Positions 1-5,270 of a stretch of DNA of 5,270 nucleotides are shown here, piece after piece. The DNA comes from an uncultured Steroidobacter sp. (GTDB taxonomy: Bacteria; Pseudomonadota; Gammaproteobacteria; Steroidobacterales; Steroidobacteraceae): NCBI GenBank assembly GCA_946478975.1, contig CAMLEO010000390.1, positions 1 to 5,270 on the forward strand. Reading direction: 5' to 3'. The position numbers and the translations under genes are program-made. The notes beneath the pieces were generated by a model. That model ran no database searches and was not told where the DNA came from. It was given only the letters and a program-made list of their open reading frames with translations. Position 1 is the stretch's first letter, and each line of letters starts with the position of its first letter.

Positions 1-1876
1 GGTCCATCGCCACCACGACCAGCGGCGCCAGTGCCAGCAGCGCCAGGTGCACCACCGCGGTGTCCACGCCGTTGAGCGGCCCGAGCGCCGCATTGTTGGC
101 GAGATTGCCGTTGAGACGCTCGCGCTCGAAGTTGAAGCCACCAGCCTTGTAGCCGCGCGCATAGGAAACATACGACATCACGTCTTCATTGAAGCGATAC
201 GCCAGCTTGGCGGTGCCGCTCCATTCCTGCTCGTCACGCTGCTGCGTGGTGGAAACATTGTTGAACAGCGGATCGGTGAGCGTCGTGCAGCCCACACCAT
301 AAATGGTGTTGATCGCCGCCCGCAGCATCTGATTGTTGTTGATGTTGTTGAACTGATTGCGCAGCGCCTGGCAGCCGACGCCGCCGTTGGTATTGGCGTA
401 CTGCGTCTTGAGCTGCTTGGACTGATCCGTGTAGTTCGCACCCAGCGTCGCCGTCAGGCCGTTGAAGATCTGCAGGCTGTTGTTCATGAACACGGCATAC
501 GTGTCCGATTCCTGCTGGAACACGTCCTGCTGGCCGAGCCCGCCCTGGAACGCGTTGCGGTTGCCGGTCAGGTTGGTGATGACATTCGGATCGTTGGGAT
601 TGATCAGGCGGCTGAAGTACTGCTGGAACTGCTGGCCGAGCAGCAGCGCGTTGCGCGAGGTCATGTCCTCGGCGGTGTAGAACACGCCGACCAGCCAGTT
701 CAAACGCGACGTCTCGCCGGCGAAGCGCAGCTCCTGCGTGAGCTGGTCGAACTCGTTGGAGAAACTGCCGTCTGGATTGCGATACACGATGTCGACGGCG
801 GTGAAGTCCGTGTCCTGACCGCTGATGACCTGCCAGTTGCGTGCGGCAGTGATCGAAGTCATGGTCGCTCCGCCGCCCAAGCCAACGTTTGCTTCCAGCG
901 TCGCGCCCCGATCGGTGATGGACTGCTGAGTCGAACGATTGGCGTAGGCAATGCGCGCAAATGGATTGGGCTGCATCGCGAAGGAGTTCGGCTGCGTGGC
1001 GTTCAACGCGATCTGAATCACCGGCAGCGTGCCGTTGTTCTGGGTCTGTATCGGCGGCGCCGAGATCACTTGCGGAGCTCCACAACAATTCTCGTCGCGC
1101 TGGGTGTAGTCGACGGCGAGCCGGATGTCCGTGGTTTCGTTCGGCAGGAACAGGATCTGGCCCTTGCCGGTATAGAACTTGCGATCGTCGTCCGTGGTCA
1201 GGGTTCGAGGGCCTTGGCCGCGCACGATGCTGAGATAACCGTCGTGCTGGCGAGCGGCTACATACAAACGACCGGCGACCAGGTCGCCTTCGATCGGCCC
1301 GGTGAGGGCGAGCGAGCCTTCCATGCCGCCGTATTCGCCGCCGCCCAATTCCACGTCGACGCTGTGATCGAACGAGGGCTTCTTGGTCACGACGCTGATG
1401 ACGCCCGCCGACGTGTTCTTGCCGAACAGCGTGCCCTGCGGGCCTTTCAACACTTCGATGCGCTCCACTTCGCCGAGGTCGCCGAAGCTCACGCCATTGC
1501 GCGGCCGGTAGACGCCGTCGATGAGAATGCCGACCGAGGACTCGAGCCCGGGGTTGTCGCCGACGGTGCCGATGCCCCGAATGCGGGCGGTGGTGACGGA
1601 CTCGTTGACCGTCGAGCCGACCTGCAGGCCCGGCGTCAGGATCATCAGCTCCTTGATGTCGCGTACCCCGGAGTCCCGCAGCTGTTGTTCGCCGAGCGTG
1701 GTGACGACGATCGGTACGTCCTGCAGGCTCTGCTCGCGCTTCTGCGAGGTGATGACGATGGTTTCGATGCTACGCAGCTCCGAGCTTTGCGTCGCCTGTT
1801 GAGCAAATGCCGGCGCGGTCGCCAGCGCCAGCACGCCTATGACGGCCCGGCGCAACGGCACACTGCACTCATTCAT
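1..1876 (-). CDS. TonB-dependent outer-membrane receptor, C-terminus cut off by window edge
   Basis: Outer-membrane beta-barrel transporter, expected to import a scarce ligand (siderophore, vitamin, glycan or other large substrate) using TonB-ExbBD energy. The ATG at 1876 has AGAGGG five bases upstream. The frame is open to the left edge (625 codons; family members are often 700-900 residues). Residues 1-25 form a signal peptide (RR, hydrophobic core, APAFA, then QQ). A TonB-box-like IETIVIT lies at 37-43, followed by KREQSLQDVP. The plug spans about 48-167 with typical IRGIG, ILIDGVY and ERIEVLKGPQGTLFGKN. Barrel sequence follows, including YVSYARGYKAGGF near residues 570-590, which normally precedes a DSYELG-type segment. 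That segment is not reached: residues 607-625 are instead very hydrophobic. Cysteines occur at 264-265, 502 and 530. The substrate cannot be told from sequence. Family assignment is certain; the left end is suspicious. Confidence 0.95.
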   Translation of the reverse strand, partial: MNECSVPLRRAVIGVLALATAPAFAQQATQSSELRSIETIVITSQKREQSLQDVPIVVTTLGEQQLRDSGVRDIKELMILTPGLQVGSTVNESVTTARIRGIGTVGDNPGLESSVGILIDGVYRPRNGVSFGDLGEVERIEVLKGPQGTLFGKNTSAGVISVVTKKPSFDHSVDVELGGGEYGGMEGSLALTGPIEGDLVAGRLYVAARQHDGYLSIVRGQGPRTLTTDDDRKFYTGKGQILFLPNETTDIRLAVDYTQRDENCCGAPQVISAPPIQTQNNGTLPVIQIALNATQPNSFAMQPNPFARIAYANRSTQQSITDRGATLEANVGLGGGATMTSITAARNWQVISGQDTDFTAVDIVYRNPDGSFSNEFDQLTQELRFAGETSRLNWLVGVFYTAEDMTSRNALLLGQQFQQYFSRLINPNDPNVITNLTGNRNAFQGGLGQQDVFQQESDTYAVFMNNSLQIFNGLTATLGANYTDQSKQLKTQYANTNGGVGCQALRNQFNNINNNQMLRAAINTIYGVGCTTLTDPLFNNVSTTQQRDEQEWSGTAKLAYRFNEDVMSYVSYARGYKAGGFNFERERLNGNLANNAALGPLNGVDTAVVHLALLALAPLVVVAMD

Positions 1877-1881
1877 GATGA

Positions 1882-1887
1882 CCCTCT
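1882..1887 (-). promoter_or_regulatory. Ribosome binding site of the TonB-dependent receptor
   Basis: On the minus strand AGAGGG sits five bases before the ATG at 1876, a good Shine-Dalgarno match at normal spacing. With the signal peptide that starts immediately afterwards, it fixes the receptor start. Confidence 0.7.
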
Positions 1888-1909
1888 TGTTGTTGATGCT
1901 TCAGTAGAG

Positions 1910-1952
1910 GCGCTCCGGCCGGCACCCATTTAGAACAAGTCAACCGGAGCGC
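1910..1952. repeat. 9-bp perfect inverted repeat in the receptor leader
   Basis: GCGCTCCGG at 1910-1918 is the exact reverse complement of CCGGAGCGC at 1944-1952, with 25 bases between. It lies 34-76 bases upstream of the receptor ATG. The spacer holds a TTGACT (minus strand, 1938-1943) followed by an A/T-richer TTCTAAAT, the only promoter-like bases in the gap. It could be an operator dyad around the promoter or a hairpin in the 5' leader transcript. The repeat is seen directly; its role is inferred. Confidence 0.5.
1928..1943 (-). promoter_or_regulatory. Possible promoter elements for the receptor gene
   Basis: On the minus strand TTGACT (1943-1938) matches a sigma-70 -35 box, and TTCTAAAT follows almost at once. 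No good -10 hexamer lies 16-18 bases from the TTGACT, and no good -35 lies the same distance before TCTAAA. The elements therefore do not pair as a standard promoter. Position, in the only gap before the receptor, is the main support. Confidence 0.2.
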
Positions 1953-1979
1953 TGCGAACTCGCATTCCATGCGAACTCG
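1953..1979. repeat. 10-bp direct repeat at 17-bp period around a small palindrome
   Basis: TGCGAACTCG occurs at 1953-1962 and again at 1970-1979. Between and partly overlapping the copies lies CGCAT-TCC-ATGCG (1961-1973), a perfect 5-bp-arm palindrome. The block sits directly upstream of the promoter-like bases of the receptor, relative to its direction of transcription. This is where an activator or repressor site would be expected. No known regulator consensus was recognised. Confidence 0.45.
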
Positions 1980-2025
1980 TCAGGCATTCGTCCACGAAGC
2001 GAGCGCTGGATTCAGCAACGAGGGG

Positions 2026-2043
2026 CGCCGACGCAGTTCGGCG
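2026..2043 (-). terminator. Weak hairpin downstream of the hybrid kinase
   Basis: CGCCGA (2026-2031) pairs exactly with TCGGCG (2038-2043) across a six-base loop, 21 bases beyond the kinase stop codon. The stem is short, and in the direction of transcription it is followed by CCCCTCGTT rather than a T-run. A standard intrinsic terminator is therefore not well supported. Read-through into the receptor gene cannot be excluded. Confidence 0.2.
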
Positions 2044-2063
2044 ACAGGAATGGAACGCCTGGA

Positions 2064-3728
2064 TTATTGGGCAAGCGCGATTTTTATTTTGGCCGCGAGC
2101 TCGTCGTTCGCGAACGGCTTGCCGACGATCTGAGTGTCGTTGATGCCGACCAGTGCCGCGCGATCGGCGTAACCTGTAACAAACAAAATCGGCAGCGTAG
2201 GCCTGACAGCGCGAGCCAGCCGCGCCACCTCGGCACCGTTCATGCCCGGCATCGCGAAGTCGATCAGCATCAGATCAACCGACGGGTGTTCGCCGAGCAG
2301 CTCCAGTGCGGAGGCGCCGCTGCCGGCTTCCATCACCGAGTATCCGAGCTCGTGCAGAATGGCGCTCGTCACTTCGCGCACGGCGGCGTCATCGTCCACC
2401 AGCAGAATGCTTGCTCCGTCGAGTGCGTGGTCCTGCTCAGGCGCAGCCTGGATCTCCGGCGACTCGGTGACTTTCGCGGTCGCGCGCGGCAGGAAGATGT
2501 GAACTGCGGTGCCTTCGCCAACGACGGAATCGATGCGCACGCCGCCGCCGGATTGTTTGGCGAAGCCGAGCACCTGGCTCAGGCCCAGCCCCGAGCCCTT
2601 GCCGATCTCCTTGGTGGTGAAGAACGGCTCGAACACCTTGGCGCGCACTTCCGGCGTCATGCCGGTGCCGGTGTCGCACACGCAGATGGAAACATAGTCG
2701 CCAGCGGGCGGCTCTTCCGGCGCAGCGGGCTCGCCCAGAGTCACATTGGTCGTTTCGACTCGCAGGCTGCCGCCGACCTGCATCGCGTCCCGCGCATTGA
2801 TAGCGAGATTCAATACTGCGAGCTCCAGCTGCGTCGGGTCGGCGAGCGCCGGCCACAGGTCGCGGCGGAGTTTCACATCGATGCGGATGCTGCCGCCCAT
2901 CGTGCTCTGGATCAGGTCGCGCATGCCATCGATGATCTGGCTCAGGTCCAGCGACCGAGGCTCCAGGCGCTGGCGTCGTGAGAACGACAGCAACTGATCG
3001 GTGAGCTTGGCACCGCGCTCGGCGGCGGCGCGCATGTAACTCAGCCGCTGCGTGAGCTTGCCGTCGATGTGTGCGGCGGCGAGACCTTTTTCGATGAAGC
3101 CGATGTTTCCAAGCACGACCGTGAGCAGGTTGTTGAAGTCGTGCGCCACACCGGATGTGAGCTGGCCGACTGCTTCCAGCCGCTGCAGCTGATTCAGGGT
3201 CGACTCGACGCGTTCACGCTCTTCGATCTGATTCAACAGCTGCCGGTTCGCGGTCGCGAGCTCGGCAGTGCGTTCCTGCACGCGCGATTCCAGCTCCTCG
3301 TTCAAGCGACGGCATTCGTACTGTCGTTGCCGCCCGCGCAAGCACGTTTGCACCACGCTGATGAGGGTCGTCGGATGGAAGGGCCGTTCCAGCAGCGTCA
3401 CATTGCCGAGCGTCTGCATCAGGCTCGCGGCAGTTGGATTGCGCTCGACACCGCCGCCGTGGCGCGTGAGCACGATGAACGGAAAGTCGGACCACGCGGG
3501 CTGCGTCGTCACCCATTGGTTGAGCGGGCGTACGTCGAAATCTCGCGTCGCTTCCTCGGTGACGATCGCAAGGCCGGCGCCGCGCTTGATCTCATCCAGC
3601 AGCTCGAAGGTGTCCGCGCAAATGTCGGCCTGCAGCGTGGCTTCGTGCAGAACGTTCCGGGCTACAGCAGCGTCACGGCCAAGAGGTGCGTGGATCAACG
3701 TTCGAGTTGAATCCCCACTTCGGGTCAC
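2064..3728 (-). CDS. Soluble hybrid histidine kinase with N-terminal degenerate receiver and C-terminal receiver domain
   Basis: Cytoplasmic sensor kinase of 554 residues with no membrane segment or signal peptide. Residues about 9-130 resemble a receiver fold lacking the acidic pocket: no paired acids after the first strand, T57-E58 near the expected phospho-Asp, T88 kept, and RPF (115-117) where active receivers have KPF. Residues about 131-188 are a charged coiled coil. HisKA has GVAHDFNNLL with H196 as phospho-acceptor (HPK4-like H-box). HATPase_c shows N-box NLAINARDAM (307-316), G1 DTGTGM (352-357), FEPFFTTKE (366-374) and GKGSGLGL (376-383). The C-terminal receiver (about 440-554) looks active: D445-D447, D490 in LIDFAMPGMNG, T518, K537. 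The GTG start overlaps the KaiC-like stop by four bases (GTGA), with GGAG eight bases upstream, so translation is probably coupled. There is no DNA-binding or HPt domain, so phosphate must pass to an unseen partner. The input signal is probably the KaiC-like neighbour (inference). Confidence 0.96.
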   Translation of the reverse strand: MTRSGDSTRTLIHAPLGRDAAVARNVLHEATLQADICADTFELLDEIKRGAGLAIVTEEATRDFDVRPLNQWVTTQPAWSDFPFIVLTRHGGGVERNPTAASLMQTLGNVTLLERPFHPTTLISVVQTCLRGRQRQYECRRLNEELESRVQERTAELATANRQLLNQIEERERVESTLNQLQRLEAVGQLTSGVAHDFNNLLTVVLGNIGFIEKGLAAAHIDGKLTQRLSYMRAAAERGAKLTDQLLSFSRRQRLEPRSLDLSQIIDGMRDLIQSTMGGSIRIDVKLRRDLWPALADPTQLELAVLNLAINARDAMQVGGSLRVETTNVTLGEPAAPEEPPAGDYVSICVCDTGTGMTPEVRAKVFEPFFTTKEIGKGSGLGLSQVLGFAKQSGGGVRIDSVVGEGTAVHIFLPRATAKVTESPEIQAAPEQDHALDGASILLVDDDAAVREVTSAILHELGYSVMEAGSGASALELLGEHPSVDLMLIDFAMPGMNGAEVARLARAVRPTLPILFVTGYADRAALVGINDTQIVGKPFANDELAAKIKIALAQ

Positions 3729-5212
3729 TTCGGCCGCTCCATCAGCGGATCGGAATTGCCGACGTAAGCCGGCACACCGCGCAGCACGCCTTGGAACTCC
3801 TTGAGCGGCTGACCGACCGTAATGCCCTGGTCGCCGATGTGAAATTCACGAATCGTCGACTCGTGACGGCCACCGCGCTTCTTCATTACCGAGAGCGCAC
3901 GGCGAATGCTGCCCAGCGCTTCGAAGTAACGGATCAACACCACGGTGTCGGCGAGATAGGTGATATCGATGCTCTGGCGCATGTCGCCGAGCAGGCCGTG
4001 CTGAGCCACGGTCAGGAACGTCGACGCACCCCGGCGATTCAGATACTGCAGCAACTCGTGCACGTGCAGAATCAAGAACTGTTCTTCGGGCATCGACTCT
4101 TGATAACCGTTGAGGCTGTCGATGACCACGGTATGGATCTCGTGCTGGTCTACCATCGTGCGGACCTGGTGCGCGAACTCACCCGGTGAGAGCTCGGCCG
4201 CGTCCATCTGCTGGACGAACAGCTGTCCGGAATCGCGCATCGCCTGCAGATCGATGCCCAGCCCTCTCGCGCGAGCAAACAACAGTCCGAGCTCTTCGTC
4301 GAACACGAGCAGCGCTGCGCGCTCGCCGCGAGCGATCGCTTGTTTGATGTAGTGCAGGCAAAGCAGGGATTTGCCGGCCCCGGCGGGCCCGAGCACCAGC
4401 GTGCTCGAGCCCGCGTTCGGCCCGCCGCCCAGTAATTCATCCAGCTCTGGGATGCCGCTGCCCACATGCGCGATCTCCGAGCTGCGCTTGAACGGCGCGG
4501 CGACCAGGCGAGGGAACACATTGACGCCGCCGGTGAGGACGGTGAAATCGTGATAACCGCCGAGGAAACTCTGGCCGCGGCATTTCGCGACACGCAGCCG
4601 ACGGCGCTCGCCGCCATAATTGGGTGCGAGTTGATCCAGATGAATCACGGCGTGCGCAATGCTGTGGACCGCCCGATCGGTGCTTTCAGTCGTGAGGTCG
4701 TCCAGCATCACGACCGTGGAGTTGTTCTGTGCGAAGTAATGTTTCAACGCCAGGATCTGGCGGCGATAGCGCAACGAGCTTTGCGCCAGCAGCCGGAATT
4801 CCGACAGGCTGTCGATCACCACGCGCTTGGGACGCACGCGCTCAATGGCCTCGACGATGCGGCGAATGGTTTCGCCGAGCTCCAGGTCCGAGGAGTAGAG
4901 CAGGCTTTGCTGCTGGTTTTGATCCAGCACGCTTTCCGGCGGCGCCAGCTCGAAGATCTCGATCGGGGGATCGATGGTCCAGCCGTGCGACTGCGCGCCG
5001 TCGCGCAACTCATTTTCGGTTTCGGCCAGGGTGATATAGATGCCGGTCTCGCCGGCCGCCGCACCGGCCATCAGGAACTGCAGCGCCAGCGTCGTTTTAC
5101 CGGTGCCGGGGCTGCCTTCGACCAGGTGCAGGCGGTTGCGTGCAAGGCCGCCGTCGAGGATGTAATCGAGACCACTGATGCCCGTGGAGGCTCTGGGTAA
5201 TCGCTGGCTCAT
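3725..5212 (-). CDS. KaiC-like two-domain RecA-family ATPase
   Basis: Tandem KaiC-domain protein of 495 residues from the ATG at 5212, probably an ATP-driven hexameric signalling ATPase in the cytoplasm. CI domain: TGISGLDYILDGG near the N-terminus, Walker A GSPGTGKT (33-40), A63-E64 where KaiC has two catalytic Glu, Walker B VVIDS (D134). CII domain: SGIPELDELLGGG, Walker A GPAGAGKS (275-282), E306-E307, Walker B VVIDS (D365). The cyanobacterial S431/T432 phosphosites align to T418/Y419 in DITYLADT. KRGGRHESTIREF (K444, R446, H450) matches the inter-subunit ATP contact. The tail after GQPL is short, with no recognisable KaiA-binding segment. It overlaps the kinase gene by four bases, so the kinase is probably its output. 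An in-frame TTG at 5242 would add ten residues; ATG was preferred because homologues usually begin just before the TGI-GLD motif. It has no clear Shine-Dalgarno. Whether it keeps time is unknown; many KaiC-like proteins without KaiA/KaiB may not. Confidence 0.95.
   Translation of the reverse strand: MSQRLPRASTGISGLDYILDGGLARNRLHLVEGSPGTGKTTLALQFLMAGAAAGETGIYITLAETENELRDGAQSHGWTIDPPIEIFELAPPESVLDQNQQQSLLYSSDLELGETIRRIVEAIERVRPKRVVIDSLSEFRLLAQSSLRYRRQILALKHYFAQNNSTVVMLDDLTTESTDRAVHSIAHAVIHLDQLAPNYGGERRRLRVAKCRGQSFLGGYHDFTVLTGGVNVFPRLVAAPFKRSSEIAHVGSGIPELDELLGGGPNAGSSTLVLGPAGAGKSLLCLHYIKQAIARGERAALLVFDEELGLLFARARGLGIDLQAMRDSGQLFVQQMDAAELSPGEFAHQVRTMVDQHEIHTVVIDSLNGYQESMPEEQFLILHVHELLQYLNRRGASTFLTVAQHGLLGDMRQSIDITYLADTVVLIRYFEALGSIRRALSVMKKRGGRHESTIREFHIGDQGITVGQPLKEFQGVLRGVPAYVGNSDPLMERPK
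3737..3740 (-). promoter_or_regulatory. Ribosome binding site for the hybrid kinase inside the KaiC-like gene
   Basis: GGAG on the minus strand lies eight bases before the GTG at 3728, within the last codons of the KaiC-like gene. It supports the GTG start and coupled translation through the GTGA overlap. No in-frame ATG occurs before codon 104, which is too late because it would remove most of the N-terminal domain. Confidence 0.5.
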
Positions 5213-5270
5213 AGTGACGGAGTTGTATGACTCGCTTCGCAACCCGTGAATCGCATCCTTGGCAATGGGC
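5209..5270 (-). CDS. Possible C-terminal end of an upstream gene
   Basis: A minus-strand frame is open from the right edge and stops with TGA at 5211-5209, overlapping the KaiC-like ATG as ATGA. Only about 20 codons are visible, ending ...CEASHTTPSL, and they match no family I recognise. The overlap is the geometry expected of a coupled operon gene. It would also explain the missing Shine-Dalgarno before the KaiC-like ATG. A short open stretch like this can easily occur by chance, and an in-frame ATG at 5256 would make only a 15-codon leader peptide. If it is not coding, these bases are simply upstream region. Confidence 0.2.
   Translation of the reverse strand, partial: PLPRMRFTGCEASHTTPSL

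Noticed and set aside
234..1088. Minus-strand open frame of 284 codons inside the receptor
   Set aside because: It is out of frame with the receptor. The receptor frame is unbroken across this region and carries the recognisable residues.
47..1933. A 628-codon plus-strand open frame opposite the receptor
   Set aside because: It mirrors the receptor, whose translation shows signal peptide, TonB box and plug motifs. The plus-strand product is Arg/Val/Ala-rich with no recognisable domain. Long antisense frames are common in GC-rich genes.
2067..2981. Plus-strand open frame of 304 codons opposite the kinase
   Set aside because: It is antisense to well-defined HATPase_c and receiver domains, and its product is low-complexity and rich in Arg, His and Ala without a fold signature.
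3069..3710. Plus-strand open frame of 213 codons opposite the kinase N-terminal half
   Set aside because: It lies wholly inside the antisense of the kinase and shows no motif; it reflects codon bias on the real strand.
4466..5200. Plus-strand open frame of 244 codons opposite the KaiC-like CI domain
   Set aside because: It is the shadow of a clear P-loop ATPase domain and has no recognisable family.
5213..5242. TTG at 5242 as start of the KaiC-like gene
   Set aside because: It would add only ten residues with no motif, using a rare start codon with a poorly spaced Shine-Dalgarno. The ATG at 5212 gives the usual short leader before the TGI-GLD motif. Not fully excluded.
1..5270. CRISPR arrays, tRNA or rRNA genes, insertion sequences
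   Set aside because: No regularly spaced repeats, tRNA-like cloverleaf, rRNA sequence, transposase or terminal inverted repeats were seen; nearly all bases lie in three protein genes.

Overview
The window looks like chromosome of a GC-rich Gram-negative proteobacterium. A TonB-dependent outer-membrane receptor requires an outer membrane. Its style (a TonB box running into a KREQSLQDVP segment) is common in lineages with large receptor repertoires, such as Steroidobacter-like Gammaproteobacteria and Sphingomonadales. That placement is an inference; no rRNA or other marker is present.

All convincing genes are on the minus strand, so transcription runs from high to low coordinates. First comes a two-domain KaiC-like RecA-family ATPase (3725-5212). 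It overlaps by four bases (GTGA) a soluble hybrid histidine kinase (2064-3728) built as degenerate receiver, coiled coil, HisKA, HATPase_c and C-terminal receiver. The two are almost certainly one translationally coupled unit: a KaiC-type ATPase feeding a His-Asp phosphorelay. No kaiA or kaiB is visible. A frame still open at the right edge ends in an ATGA overlap with the KaiC-like ATG, so the operon may continue upstream outside the window.

A 187-base gap (1877-2063) follows. It holds a 9-bp inverted repeat, a 10-bp direct repeat at 17-bp spacing and a weak hairpin after the kinase, and probably contains the receptor promoter. The receptor (start at 1876) runs off the left edge after 625 codons. 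Its last 19 residues are strongly hydrophobic where a beta-barrel sequence is expected, which may mark a rearrangement or assembly join.

The most interesting unit is the KaiC-like/hybrid-kinase pair: a possible KaiB-independent timing, redox or energy-sensing module with altered phosphosites in the ATPase and a receiver-like input domain at the kinase N-terminus. Long open frames on the plus strand are mirror images of these genes.
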